Of a DNA stretch of 64,000 bases, positions 1 through 13,027 are shown one piece after another. A model generated the notes under the pieces. That model was not told the DNA's origin and made no database searches. It was given only the letters and a program-made list of their open reading frames with translations. Within the stretch, counting starts at the first letter, position 1; every line of letters begins with the position of its first letter. The position numbers were made by a program, and so were the translations under genes. Source of the DNA: Ananas comosus (lineage: Eukaryota > Streptophyta > Magnoliopsida > Poales > Bromeliaceae); assembly GCF_001540865.1 (NCBI RefSeq), contig NC_033633.1, forward strand, positions 10,452,917 to 10,516,916. Reading direction: 5' to 3'.

Positions 1-305
1 TGCCTCAAATAAATTATTCCGGGTTAGCTAACCCCACCTAACTCCATCAAACTCCAACCAAGCACTATTTTCTATTCATAATAACTCACTATCTTTCTTA
101 TCATACCTACTCCAACCAATCATTATCCTTCTTTATCAATCATTATCTTCTTATCCTACCTACTCTAACCAAACACTATTTTTTATTATTCTAGACTAAC
201 TTCAACCCCCAACCAAAAACAAAAAAATTTTAACCCCACTTTAACCCTGAACTTAACTCTATCCCTGGAATAGCTACTTTTTCCTTAACCTCGAACCAAA
301 CGGAG
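1..305. repeat. Edge of a MITE-like repeat
   Basis: The strand is rich in CCAACC, CTAACC and CCTACT steps and ends near 287-302 with GAACCAAACGG, which resembles the terminal motif of the GCTTGTTTGGTTC-type MITE in lectin copy A. The other end would lie left of the window, so neither the class nor the target duplication can be shown. Confidence 0.3.
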
Positions 306-941
306 GCCTTGAGTCTAGCCAGTCCAATAATATAAGCCTTACTGTGACTATTCCAAATTTTAGAATTTGTCATATTTTTCCTTCTCATTAAGGTTCTTCA
401 TGAAGCGACATTCATAAGTATTAGACGATGTGAGACTTATTTTACTACTCTAAGCCAATCTTGTGGAGAATCAAACTCCTCCCAATACTGTCGTTAGCCA
501 GAGAGCCGTGCTCTTGCTAACTGTGTAATCTCGACTCAGTTAAAACTTATCTCATACTTCTGACTAGTGATTGGTTCCAATATCATCTGTAATGTGCCGT
601 TCTTCAGAAAGATCACCTATCCTAAAACTACTCTTACCTTTTGACTCGTTTAACCCTCTTAACTGCTCAAAATACTGCAGTTTATTTAAGAAGTTTAGCT
701 TTACTCTATTTTATATATAGAATTATTTTAAATTTTAAGAATGTCACGGATAATCATATTGTAATTATTTTGGCAACCGATAGTCCCATATAAAATAAAA
801 AAATTAATTATAACTGAGAAAGGGCTACCAACCACATGATACATACTAAGACCCGTACAATGAGCGAGATAATCGAGTGTCCTTTGTGATCCCAACGTGA
901 TAAAGATCAAACAGAGAAAAGATCTCTCCTCGTATAGGACA
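306..941. other. No gene recognised
   Basis: Mixed AT-rich sequence. Reading frames here are short and have no recognisable domain. I see no inverted or direct terminal repeats. Confidence 0.5.
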
Positions 942-950
942 ATGTAAGGG

Positions 951-1148
951 GGACAAAAATTTGCTGGGCTAGTTTGGGCACGGTGCCGGATGGGCGCCGC
1001 GTGTGTCGTGGCGCCCATCGCAACCATTAAAAATAAAAATAAAAAAAAAGTTGGGGCCCTTTGTTAGAAAGAGAGAAAGAGAGGGGGAAGAGAGCGGCTG
1101 GGCTGGACGCCGCGTGTGTCGCGGCGCCCACCCAGCAAATTTTTGTCC
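951..1148. mobile_element. Mutator-type MITE, 198 bp, with 9-bp target duplication
   Basis: A perfect 18-base terminal inverted repeat (GGACAAAAATTTGCTGGG at 951-968 and its complement at 1131-1148) is flanked by a perfect 9-base direct repeat ATGTAAGGG (942-950 and 1149-1157). A 9-base duplication is typical of Mutator-like elements. The interior has two GC-rich palindromes of the form GCGCC..GGCGCC (about 994-1017 and 1109-1131) and an AG-rich stretch. There is no transposase, so it would depend on an autonomous relative. Confidence 0.85.
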
Positions 1149-1157
1149 ATGTAAGGG

Positions 1158-1995
1158 CACTACCACTCCTACTACTAAGTCCTCCTCATTAAATCTAAGA
1201 TTAATAACAATTTGTTTAAAAAAATAATCTATAATTCAAAAATATATTAATTTCTCAACTTCTATATTTTAATTGAAAGGACTTTTCCCTTCTATACACA
1301 TCAATACTATTCAAAATTTTTAAATTTATTTCATTATTTTCAAAATACTTTTTTAAATCCCAAATCTCATTATTAAGTAACATTGTATTATGAGAATATT
1401 TAAAGAAAATTTTATAGATCATTAAATATATTTTGGTCCACGAGAGATATATTTAAATATTTTTAAAATTTTGAAGGACCGCTCAAAACGGCACCATCCA
1501 ATGTTCTCTCCGTCAGCGTCCAAAAACTTTCCGATTGTTCTTATGGGCGTCCAGTTCTACTTCTAGATGCTCTATCCGAGCGGAAGGACTGTTAGGTTTG
1601 TTAAATATTCAAGCAATCAGTTTGCCCGTAACTCCGAAATCGCTATCGGATGCTTAATCGGGCATCAGGATAGATTTCCGGACGCTTAACCAAGAGCGCT
1701 AAAAGCTGTAATCTGGGAGCCTTAAGAGCTCGAGAGATGTTTTCAAGAGGGTTTTAGCGAGCCAAGAGAATATCATCGAAATGTATTTAATTTTCTCTTT
1801 ATCTAGAGAACTTTCATTTCCTTAATGTAACATAAGTTTCGTATTCTCTTGAATAAGAGTGGATTCAACCTTTGAGAGTCTATGCATGAAGCACTGGTTG
1901 GGGATTCTATAACTATACGATGGATCGATAGTGGATACATAGCTTAGCATGTAGATATGCTTCGTCTTCTTTTGTTATACCATGTTATTGTCAGA
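1158..1995. other. No gene recognised
   Basis: AT-rich to about 1470, then a more balanced block from 1480 to 1960. No long frame, splice-supported exon or terminal repeat is visible. Confidence 0.5.
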
Positions 1996-3120
1996 TGTAT
2001 GCCCTAAAAGCCAACCAAGCCGACACATATATTTTTTCTACGACATAATTTTGTATTTGATTTTAAAATATTATAAATAACTTTGGATTTTTATTTTCAT
2101 TCATGTTGTGTATATGTCCATGAATCGTCCAAGGAATTAATAAGATGATGACATATATTCTCAAGAGTTGAGAATTTGAGACATGTGTTATTGGTGGTTA
2201 ATTCCTAAATACTCCTAATCAATGGATCATCACGGGGACGGTGATTGATCTGGCAAGATTGGTGCATAGGTCGCTTCCCTTTCTGGGTAGACGAGTCTCG
2301 AGTCGACAGTGTGGGGATACTGAAGCGAATATGCAGGTGATTGTTGGAGAGTAAGGGTACCGAGCGTGACCAACGCGAGAAGTCACTTGGATGTCTACTA
2401 ACTCGTCAGTGACTTACTCAATTGTTGCAGTAGTGTGACTGGTCCCTTGACCTGCGGTGCGTCGGCTATTCACAATGAGGTTACTGTAGTTTGACTGTAC
2501 ATACACTTGGTCCCTAGCCATTTGGGTTCTTACGGTGCATGTTGGCTGCAGTAGGTTCATTGTAGGAATAGGGTGCGCACTCAGATGGAATCTATCTCCC
2601 TTGGTAGATAAGGGTGTTAGTCCTATGTGATTTATGAGACTGAGTTTAGAAGACCTTGGCCATGGCAGAATGAATAGCGGAAAAGGGTTTTCGATATTAG
2701 AAACTCGAGTCGAATAAATTTAACATATGACAGACGATAGGGTTTGACAAGTTATTCCATAACCTCCGTCTAGTTGGGACTCATGATAGAAGGATTGTAT
2801 CACACGGTAACTGTATCAAGAGGTTCAGTATTCCATTCTACTGGAATGCCACTACATGCTGCTAGGTGTCACTGGTGGATTGTGAGACTCGTGAGAATTG
2901 TCTAGATGATCGATAATTCTCATTGGGCTGAGTTGGAATTGTTCCGATCCACTGAAAGGAGTTTCAGTGATATTGTTGATAGTGATCAAAATATATCTCA
3001 CTACCAGATAGAATAGAACCTATGGGGTCACACACATAAGAGGTTGTGATTGATCGATATCTAGATCGCATTATTGAACGCCTGGAGGACCTAAATTGTC
3101 AATATGTTGATAATTGGACT
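1996..3120 (+). mobile_element. Possible LTR or non-autonomous retroelement remnant
   Basis: A block of balanced composition stands out between AT-rich flanks. It begins with a plausible LTR-like start, TGTATGCCCTAAAAGCC, at 1996. It has no long ORF. I could not find a CA end with a matching 5-base target repeat (left candidate TCAGA at 1991-1995), so both the class and the right edge are unproven. Confidence 0.3.
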
Positions 3121-5060
3121 AAATTTAAATAAATGTTACAAATTAGTAGTATTAAAGTGTAAATGACTACGAGAGGATTTTACAATATTAGTAAATTATA
3201 AGAGGACTTAGTGCAAATATTGCATATTTAATTTGATGAGTAATGCTTCTATACTTTTTTTATTTCTGCTATACCGAGATCATCTCACTGCGTATTTAAC
3301 GCTTTAGATTTATTTTTTTTAAAATTCGTAACTGCAATAGCAGGTCACTTTAGAAGAGGTCGTTACCAGGTACATGCCAAAAGCATATTTTTGTCTTTAA
3401 TACATAGGCAATTTAGTCATTTACACTAGCTATATTTTCAAAATTTTTATGTTTTCTTGCTTTAATTTTTTTCTATCTTTCCTTTCATAATTTGCATTTC
3501 ATATAAAAAAATTTTAATGATTTACAATAATCAATTGAATTTAATTTAAATAGCAATATAAAACTCCTAAATTTAAATTCATTTAAATTTAAAATTAAAT
3601 ATATTCAATTATATTTTAAAATTTAGTTTCATAATAAATACTGAAAATATGAAAAGAGAATAATGTTGAATTCTAGCTTCTTGTTTAGGTTGGTTGTTGG
3701 TTGTCGAAAAATAGCAGTTTTGATTTGGATTTATGATTTTTGAATCCGTCGAGTTCGAAAATAAGTTTGTGATTGTTAGTCAGATTCGAATCAATTCAAC
3801 TATTTTTTTCCACCAATACTAATCTTTTAATTTAATATGTTAAATTAATATTTAAAATATTGTTAGCTTAAATTAAAATTAGCATTCTGTTTAAATATTT
3901 ATAATACTTTACCGTTTCAAATTGTTCTTAAGTTATATCGGTTCGATTAGAGTTAATAATCATATTACTTGATAAAAGGTCAAAGTCTATCAATCAAGAC
4001 AACGGTTCAATCTAGTTTTAAATCATTGAATTTTAAATTAAATAGTATATGAAAATTCCTCATGAGAAAGTCTTAGTTGTAGAAAATCTTATCTTAATTT
4101 TGTAATGCCATTACGTTTTAAACGGCGAATAAACTGATTTTAAATCTGTGGAGAAATAGTTTTTATATAGTATATGAAACTTCCCTTAATTTAAATTTCA
4201 CTCAAATTTTAACTTATTTATTTTTTAAAATTTAAATTCATCGTATTTAAATAACAAAATATTGTCTAAAATTTCTATAATTTAATAATGCATAATTTGA
4301 GAACACCAAAACATTAAAGTAGATTCCTAAATTGAATGCCTAATAATTGCATAATTTGGTTAATCAATTAAGGTTCCTAAATTAGTGCTAATTAATCATA
4401 AAATTTTTTCAGGATACTCAATAAAATTTCTAAATATTGTATATTTAATACCAAACTAACCTTGAATAAAATAATCTTTACCTGCCTAAGATATTAAAGT
4501 TATATTTTTACCTCATTAACAACGTTAAGATCTTTTTATTTTTTTTTTTTTTAAAGTACCGAATCATTCTCTAATTTGTAAGATCAAATTAATATAAAAT
4601 TCAGCGAAATCAAATTAATTTTATCGATCTAAGGACAATTAAGAAAAATAATTTAGATCTACAATTCTTTATTTATCTTAATTGTCATTGATATTATTAG
4701 GATATGATTATATTCCTATATATAATACGGGAGTTTTAGAAAATCCTAGCCGTCATCCTCCTCCTTCCTCCTCTCTCCTCATATTCAGCAAAAAGAACGT
4801 CCCTTTTGTAAGCAAGCTAGCACTTCGTGAGGATCGATCAAAAAAGTAATCTCGTGTGGATACTATTAAAAGGTCGCATGTAAGGACTGAGATTTTTGCA
4901 GCTGTAACTAAGACTCTCCGTTGACCGATGTTTTTGTGGTAATTTAATCACAAAAGCACTCGTCAATCTTCGGGCAAACGAGTTAAAATTGAAATTCTAC
5001 GGATTCCAAGTTCACTTAAAGTGAATAAACTTATTTTCCGAAAAGCAGGTTGAAGTTGGC
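3121..5060. other. AT-rich intergenic sequence, no gene recognised
   Basis: Very AT-rich, with runs of A and T and no frame above about 60 codons that looks coding. A CT-rich stretch at about 4755-4782 resembles a plant 5' leader, but no ORF follows it. Confidence 0.5.
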
Positions 5061-5239
5061 TCAGGCTTGTATCGACTCCTTCCTAGCGCCTGGTCCACTA
5101 CTCGTTTCACGGCTTCAGCTTTCTGGACCACCAACTGGCGTGACGATTTTGAGTTTGACGGCACCGATTTCGAGAAATCAAAAATACCATTTTTTATATG
5201 TATCTGTTTGTGTGTTCTTTTCGATGGAATGAAAGGTTG

Positions 5240-8200
5240 GATTTGTTGTGATCCGTGTCATCGAGAAAGAAACGAAATCGCACAGCTTTTGTCCTGTCGG
5301 CTGATCGCACTGGTGCATCCGTTCACAATCCCTGACGGACGGATCGCGGAGATCGCGCGTTGATCGAGGAGAGGCTCGGTAGTGGCAAAACGGGTATTTT
5401 CGCAAAGTCGCGATATTGTTATGTACCGTTTCGCGAGGGATGCACTGGATGGGGCGTTCATCGGCGTTTTAGTCGTACCGTTGTGGAATCGGATGTAATT
5501 CTGATGTTTGGGGGACCTTTTTGCATGTTGCACCTTACTTACATAGCTTTAGGGTTTTACCTACAACGTAACCCTACCTTGCCTTAGGCTCCCTTCAGCC
5601 TCCTCCCATGTTCCCCCTGCCTCCCCTGCGCGCTGCCTGGCCACCCTGAGCTCCCCCGCGGCCGCCGGAGCGCTGCCCATCCATTCTCCATCTTTCCTCT
5701 AATCTTTTTCTCTCCTCTCTCTCTCTCCTCTCGGTGATGGTAAGGCCCGGGGCTGCGCCATCCTGCAACCCTCCCCCTGGATTTCAACCGTGCTCTGCAA
5801 ACCTTCCCCGCCGACCGCCGCCGTCGCGGGTGCCGGCCGCGCTGTACCTGCGTCTGCTGCAACCAGCCGAGCCTTGGCCGGAGCCGGGTTGCCACAACGC
5901 CAGCGTGCGCCACCGGGCATAGAATCACCTCCTGTCGACTACCCCGGTGCCCGGGCGCCCCCTTCCCGCGGTCCCGCCGCCCGCCCGCGTCGTCGCCGCC
6001 TCGCCAGCGCGCCGCCCAGGCCGAGACCCAAGCTGTTGTTGTTGCGGTCTGCTTTTCGCGCGCCGCCGCCGCTTGGTCCGCAACACGCGAGGAGTCCCGT
6101 CCAACCTCCTGCACACCCGCCCTCACTCCGCCTTCCCTGACCTTCCCGCGGTCCCGCCGTGGCCGGAAAACCGCACCAGCAGCCCGAGCCTCTGTCTTGC
6201 GGGCTCGGTTATTCCGCCGACGCCGTGCGCGCCTGCTCTCGTCGCCAAACCGAGTAGCACGGTGTTCTCACTCCGGCCCCACACCCGCCCCTGGCCCCGA
6301 CGCCGCCTCCGCGCCGGACCGCCGGACAAGTTTGCTCCGGCCAACGCCTGAAATAGGAACTTGTTTGGGGTGTTGTTGTTCGGTTTTTCGAGCATCCCGG
6401 ACCTCCTCATACGGAAGGGAGCACGTGATCCTGGGCAATTATCTGATCATCGTGCTCACCTTGTTTCTGTCGGAAGGCCCCGTTCCGCTATTCTTGCGAT
6501 GTCGCTTCGTTCTAAGCCTTTTTGGCTTGCTGTTTCAGGAATTGTGCTTGTCTTTCCGTGCGATCCGAGGCTGTCCGATGCCTCCGGAGGTAGCACGTGA
6601 ACCGCTGTGCAGGATGATCACAATGCCACTTCCCTTGGATTCAGAAGTGTCCCCGTCCAGCCTGTTTGGCGCGATCTTCCCGACTCGCGCGCTGTTTCGC
6701 AGAACTTCGGTTCTCCATAAGCGCTTCCCAGCAGTGACTGTTGCGCTCCAGACCATGAGCAACGCGCTCCGCACATTCGAGACCTTGTCAGTACTCTCTC
6801 CGGCGAACTTAGGGTTCTCAGTTGTAAACGCAGTCATTAGAGTCGCCCGATTTACAATAAAATGTCGATTTTATGTAAACATAGGGGTTTTGTGCAATTG
6901 TACACCTTGTCCTACTGTGGATCAGTGGGTATCGAGTGTGTTTGATCTCTGACTGATTGCCCATGATCCATTTAGCTTTTGGCGGAAATGCGAATCAGAT
7001 CGATTTCGTGCCGTTTTTCGGCGAGAAATTCGCGAATACGAAACGGGTTTTCGGTTTCGATTTCTCCGACTCGGGTTGGTTTCTTGTTGTGTAGTCCGCT
7101 GACCTTGTTGGCTAGTCACCATCATCATTTTTGTGGGTTCCGCGTGACTGATGGTGAGCGCGTGGTTTCCGTGTCCGAAATAGACACTTCGGAAACTCCG
7201 ATGTCCGACAACTTAATCCGGGATCAATTGTGTAGTGTGTTATCTTGTGTTTGCTGCCCAAAACATCCAAATTGGATGTGTTTGGGGCAGCAGGCGACTC
7301 GTGACACGAGTCAGTTTGAGTTTCGGGACACTTAGTGGTCCAACGGCGTCCCGTGTGTGGTTTTCGGACCTTTCGTGAGTTACGGTATCGGTATTGGGAA
7401 ACGCGATCTTCACAAATGAATTGTTTGTGGGTGTAATACTGAATTGATATGTGGGAGATACTAACCCGTGACCCTCTATAGTCCTGATCGCGCATCTTTG
7501 CAGTCAGGAGATAGACGCGACATCCTTAAGGTGGTACTTCGACCCGACGTCGGTCAGTGGTCACACGCTTGGGATGTTCTTACCCTATATTCTTTTGTTT
7601 ACTCTTCTGTTGTTTAGTCGTATCGCGATAGATTATTTGAGCCTTGCACCAGTGTGTTTTCGTTTATGATGCCTTTTATCTAACCTACTTGTTTGCATGC
7701 TTACGTACCTGAGTAGGATAGAAGTAGTTCTATCTACCATGCGTATTGTGGACCTAGTTGGTTGGTTGGTGCATCCGAAAAAAAAATATCTTTGACCTGG
7801 TTGGTCGGTTCTCGGTACTTCGTTTGGGTGACCTGATTGGTCGTTCTCGTACATCGTTTCGATGACCTTGAAGGTCGGCTATAGCCGTAAGAGTTGGGAT
7901 TGTCGTTCAGCCCGACGGATGATTAAGTTACACAGTTCCACTCTATTGGCATACTTTGACCGATAGTCAGTCACTTCGTGAGTCCGTCTTTGATGACCTA
8001 TGAGGTCGTATACCGCTGGGGTTGGATGTCGGCTAGTGCCGACGTTAATTCGGGATTCTATTGATATACTCTGGGACCTATTGCGTTCAGTTCGTCGTGC
8101 ATATGTGCTTAGTTGACTTTAGTAGTCAGTGCTTGTACTACCTTTGGTAGTGATGTTGAGTTGTTCCCACCCTTAAGTTTGACCCTGAGTAAGATCGTTC

Positions 8201-9585
8201 TTGTGCTCTATATAGTTTGCATGACTATTGGTCGTGTGCCCGAGGGCGGTGATGACGCGTTGCCGACATTGCGCTATTGATCATATCCGCATTGATCGCC
8301 ACAGCTTGAGTGCCATTTCACGTACACCAGCGGTTGATCCCCCGCAGGAGGTGTTCTTTTCACGAAAGTGGTCGTAATCCGACCGCTGAGGCCCAGCGGT
8401 GTTCTCTTCGTGCTAGGGGTTACATGCCAGGTCGAACAGGTAGGTGGCTTTGGCTGAGGTCCTAGACCGACATGGCGGTTTAAGATTGGTACTTTTTGGA
8501 CTACTTGTGCCGGGTTGACGCAAATAATAACTATAGTAGCAGTGTCACTGTGTATATCTTCAGTTAATTTCGTTACATTGTCTTGCTACTATTACTTTGT
8601 TACATGTATAACATTCAGTGTTACATTACATACGGTAGTTGTACCTTTCTTTCATATATAGTCTCCTTTCATTCATATTATTGCTACTGTATATTTCTAC
8701 TCGACCGTACTGTTGTTTAGCTCTTCCTGATTCGGTGAGTACTCCTCGCCTTCATCGGCTGCGTACACACTGGGAGGGGAGACATGTTTACATGTTCTCA
8801 CCTCCCCCACCATTTTTCAGGTATTGCAGGCGATGAGTTTTGGGACGAGACGTGAGGTACGTTCGTAGCGGTCGATAGAGCTTCCGACCCAGGTTATCGA
8901 TTTAGTTTTTATCCTTACTATTCTGTTGTTATAGCTTAGTTAGTTTATATGGTTAAGTTAGATGATCATACTTGATGTTTGAATGTTGTGAGCTGGTTGA
9001 ATTTGTGGATTTGTGGAATTGTGGATTTGGTTTATGGATCTTCAGTTTTGGGATGTTTGTATACTTTGTGGTTCTCGGATTTGTATTTATGGATTTACGC
9101 ATCGTGGTTTTCTACCCCTCGAGGTAGTCGGTTTTCAAAATAGAGTTTCCGTGTGGGAAACAGTTTTTAAAAGATTTTTGAATGATTTTCATGTATGAAT
9201 GAATTAGATTTTAAAAACAAAAGCTTCTGTGTGGAGAGCACTTTTAAATAGGATGATTGTTGTACTGTGCATTGCATCATCCAGCGTCTAAGGAGTGTTT
9301 AGAGGCATGCATCATCTCTAAAGATTGTTAGCTGTATGAAAATGCATAACATGAATTGGTTGCTGATTGGTAAATGTAGGTTGTGGTTGTGATCCTGTTG
9401 TATCCGTTGGTACGCCGTGCAAATACAAAGGAGACTCTGTCCGAGTGAACAGATGAACTTTGTATTTGTGGCGGGTATGTACGTCACGTGGGTCAGGTTG
9501 GAAAAAAAAAAAAAATGGCACATCTTCCGCGACTATGAGATTTCAAAATGGTAATGGCTTTTAAAATCGGTCCCGGGGCGTGACA
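5240..9585 (+). mobile_element. Long LTR-like block ending GGGGCGTGACA
   Basis: The right end at 9575-9585 is GGGGCGTGACA, the same terminus that closes the two long solo LTRs at 31991 and 33734. The block is balanced to GC-rich (strongly so at 5590-6350) and clearly unlike its AT-rich flanks. It has no protein domain. The many overlapping frames at 5584-6351 come from GC-rich composition, not coding. The left edge is approximate. The five bases after the end (CCGGA, 9586-9590) have no convincing partner on the left, so it may be a truncated or rearranged LTR. Ty3/gypsy is suspected from the terminus and length only. Confidence 0.4.
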
Positions 9586-10408
9586 CCGGACGCGTGTGCG
9601 GCTTCAAGAGAACCCGATTCCACAATCATCAAATTGAGGCGAGGATTTATCCGCGAAAAAAGGTAATGATTCGATCTTACTTTTCTCCTTTAATCTTAAA
9701 GAACATGAGGGATCCTAATTGCGTGGTTTTTGAGATTGGATCTCGAGAGTTTTCAAAATCAAATTTGTTTGATTTTTTTTTCCGCTGTGTTTTACCGTAC
9801 GTAATTTTCTAACAGTTATTATTGTTATATTTTTCATAAGCATGTAGAACAGTAAGTTATCTTTACATATTGGCTTATTTGATATAATGGTGATACTTAA
9901 CAGAGGAGAAAACCTACAATGATGAATATATATAGCGACATGTTGTTATATTATGAAGACTTCAACATGAAAATATAAATTAGTCTATTATATGAGTTTT
10001 AATCTATTTATAGGCATAGAATATTAAATTCAATGTCTTTATTATATTTATAATTTAATCTTATATATTCTAAACATTTATGTTTTATATAGTACATTAA
10101 TTAGTTAAATAACACTTGATTGCTATATATTTTTAGTAATTTACTGTAACATATTTAATAGTTTGGAAATAAAAAAAGGGGATAATTTCATACCGCTCCC
10201 TGTAAACATATCGAATGACAGATATCAGTACAAAGTTCAAGTTTTCATATTTATATCTTCAAAAATCCAGTGATGTTTATATTTGTTCTTTTAAGAGTTT
10301 TTAATATTAAAAATGTAGAAAAAGTGTTTTAAAAATTACCCTTCTAAGAGGGGTAAAATCAGAAAGTGAAAATTTTTTCAAGTATATATAAGTAATTGCC
10401 CTTGAAAT
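9586..10408. other. No gene recognised
   Basis: AT-rich sequence between two LTR remains, without a coding-like frame. Confidence 0.45.
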
Positions 10409-10794
10409 TGTTAGATGTGACTCGAAATTAATAATCGACTCAAGTTCGGGTTTTCGACTCGCCGACAGTTTCGCGGTGCGACCAAAATTGGAAAAATAAA
10501 ATTGTGAAGGAAAAATGAATGTCTGTGGTGGGTAGAGGAGGGCTCGGATCCGAAACACGTTATGAGTTTCCTTTACGTTTTTGCCCTAGAGGCGTGAGAT
10601 CGTGGTTGGTTGTAATCTTCTGAACATCGTATTCCCTTTTTCGTTTGATAGTGAAGTTCTCTCCTCCCCCGCCCGTGGTTTTTCTCTGCAAAAGATTTTC
10701 CATTTAAATCTATGTGTTCTCTTTTATTTTTCTGCTTGTTGTTTGATTATTTCGTGTTCGCCATTTTGTTTCCGTTTGTGCGTTTGACGTAACA
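10409..10794 (+). mobile_element. Copia solo LTR, copy 1 of 3
   Basis: A 386-base segment begins TGTTAGATGTGAC and ends TTTGACGTAACA, and is flanked by the direct repeat GAAAT (10404-10408 and 10795-10799). The same sequence occurs reverse-complemented at 34982-35269 and 52923-53290. No internal retrotransposon sequence adjoins it, so it is a solo LTR left by LTR-LTR recombination. Confidence 0.85.
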
Positions 10795-11012
10795 GAAATA
10801 AATGTTGAACTGATAATAACCCCTACAATTAATGCACAGCTTAAAATTATTAATTTACAATTTTATCATTTTACTTAATTTTAGTGTATCTTCAAACTTA
10901 TCATATTCATGTTTCATTATCATCTTCATCTCTAACTCTTCGAAATCTCTAAATCTTATCTATAAATGCAGCTCAATCCAAACTTTAATCCTTAATTCAA
11001 TTAGGTTATAAC

Positions 11013-11248
11013 TGATAATATTGTAAAGGAAATACAAATGAGAAACATAGCTCTCTCCGTTATACCTTTATTAATATCATGTACATGTATTTATATAACA
11101 ATAGAGAATAAAGAATGTATAGTAAAAAATATCAAATAAGGTACAAATGCATAATTAATGGAGATATAATCTAGAGAGAATTAGGCTATTGATTATAGGA
11201 GTCAATAAGCCCTTGATATTAGCCATTCTCCAAGACCTTCCTTTCACA
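11013..11248 (-). repeat. 3' LTR of the copia element
   Basis: Begins TGATAATATTG and ends CTTTCACA on the plus strand, and pairs with the LTR at 19187-19421. The polypurine tract adjoins its inner edge. Confidence 0.93.
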
Positions 11249-13027
11249 TCCCCCCCTCAAATTGATGCAGGGAATCAGCAAGCATCAATTTGTTAACCAA
11301 ATAAGCACGGCGAGATGAAGACGTAGATTTAGTGAATATGTTTGCAATTTGATCATGAGAGGGCACGTGAGAGAGGGCAATAATTTTGTCTTGTACAAGT
11401 TCCCGAATATAATGGCAGTCCACCTCAATGTGCTTAGTTCTTTCATGAAGTACTGGGTTGGTTGCAATACGAATAGCACTTGTATTATCTACATGCAGAG
11501 TTGTTGAGTGTGGACAAGTCACACCTAAATCCGCGAGAAGTCGGCGAAGCCAAACAATTTCGGAACTGACTGATGACATAGATCGATATTCTGCTTCTGT
11601 GGAGGACTTGGCAACTCTGTCTTGCTTCTTACATTTCCATGAGATGGGTGACGAACCTAAGAAAATACACCAACCAGTGGTTGACCGTCTAGTGTCACGA
11701 CAACCATCAGCAAAAGCAGTAAGAGCAAGAGAAGAATGTGAAAGAAAAAATATGTCACGACCAAGTGTTCCTTTAAGATATTGAATGATGCGATGAAGTG
11801 CAGAAAGATGTATGCATCGCGGATCAAAAACGAATTGACTCACTACTTGAACTGCATATGAAATATCTAGTCGAGTGATAGTAAGGTAGATAAGACTCCC
11901 CACAAGACGCCGATACAAATTTGAATCTGAAACAGGCTGTCCAACTTCTCGCTGTAGTTTGATATTAAGTTCCATTTGCGTAGAAGATATTTTGTTATCT
12001 GTGAGATTAGCTAACTTGATCAAGTCGTCAGTGTATTTCTTTTGATTAAGAAATAATCCATTTGCTGAATGGGAAACCTCCAACCCAAGAAAGTAATTAA
12101 GTGAACCAAGATCTTTCATATGAAAGGAACCATGAAGAAATTTCTTTAACTCAACAATGCCGCTAATATCGTCCCCTGTTATAACCATGTCATCAACATA
12201 AATCAAAAGAGCTATTATTCCATCAGTAGAATGACGAGTGAATAAGGAGTAATCATTAGAGCTTTGTGTGAAACCAATAGAACAAATAGTAGAGCAAAAT
12301 TTTTCAAACCATGCACCCCCAGCTTGCTTTAGACCGTACAACGATTTGCGAAGCTTGCGCACCAAATTAGGAGAGGACAGAGAATATCCGCGGGCGGTGG
12401 GCGGGGGGGGGGTTCCATATGCACAGTCTCTTTTATATGCCCATGAAGAAAGGCATTCTTTACATCCAGTTGATGTAAAGACCATTTCTTAGCCGAAGCC
12501 ACAGCAAGTAGTGAGCGAACCGTGGTCATTTTAGCTATAGGTGAAAATGTTTCTTCATAATCAATGCCATATTCCTGTTTGTACCGATCAAGCGTGCCAA
12601 CGGTCTTCACTTTGATAGTATACACCCATTTACTACCAATCACAGATACATTACTTGGGTGAGGGACTAAGTCCCAAGTGTGATTGTCCTCAAGAGCTTG
12701 AAGCTCCTCAACCATTGCTTTTTTCCAACATTCATGCTTTATCGCTTGTTTATAGGAAGAAGGAATCGAAACAGAATCAACGGAAGTAAAGAAAGAAGTA
12801 GAAAAACCATACCGGTCAGGTGAATATCCAAGGCGTTTTGGAGGTTGACCAAAGTTGAAACGAGTCAAACGTCGAAGTGGTGGTTGGCTTATACTTGGAG
12901 CAGGAGTGGGAGAATTGTCGGATGGAAAATGACTACGGTTGGAGGTAACTAAAGAACCTTCATGAGCATGATCTGAGAGGGGCATAATCGAATTCTGCAA
13001 TGCTAAATCTGGGTCGGCATCTTCCAT
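11244..13027 (-). pseudogene. Copia reverse transcriptase and RNase H, frameshifted
   Basis: Two overlapping minus-strand frames make up the polymerase end of a copia polyprotein. The upstream frame (13027-12329) carries the RT amino half, with GSKWVYTIK, the FSPIAKMTTVR block and QLDVKNAFLHG. The downstream frame (12485-11244) carries SLYGLKQAGGAWFEKF, the catalytic YVDDMVITG, and then RNase H with STEAEYRSMSS and the terminal TKHIEVDCHYIRE block. The two frames join at a long G run near 12404-12414, where expansion of the homopolymer probably caused the frameshift. RT copies genomic RNA into DNA and RNase H removes the RNA. The catalytic aspartates are present, but the break prevents a single polyprotein. 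Confidence 0.9.
11249..11262 (-). other. Polypurine tract of the copia element
   Basis: On the minus strand this reads TTGAGGGGGGGA directly before the 3' LTR. This is the expected position and composition for the plus-strand DNA primer. Confidence 0.8.

Noticed and set aside
1..305. Telomere-like CCCTAAA repeats
   Set aside because: CTAACC and CCAACC motifs are irregular, with no tandem CCCTAAA unit.
728..1227. Three ORFs of 65-99 codons over the Mutator MITE
   Set aside because: They cross the MITE boundaries and its target duplications, so they are chance frames.
5584..6410. Many overlapping frames of 60-250 codons on both strands
   Set aside because: They arise from GC-rich low-complexity sequence in an LTR-like block. 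No frame has a domain or consistent coding character.
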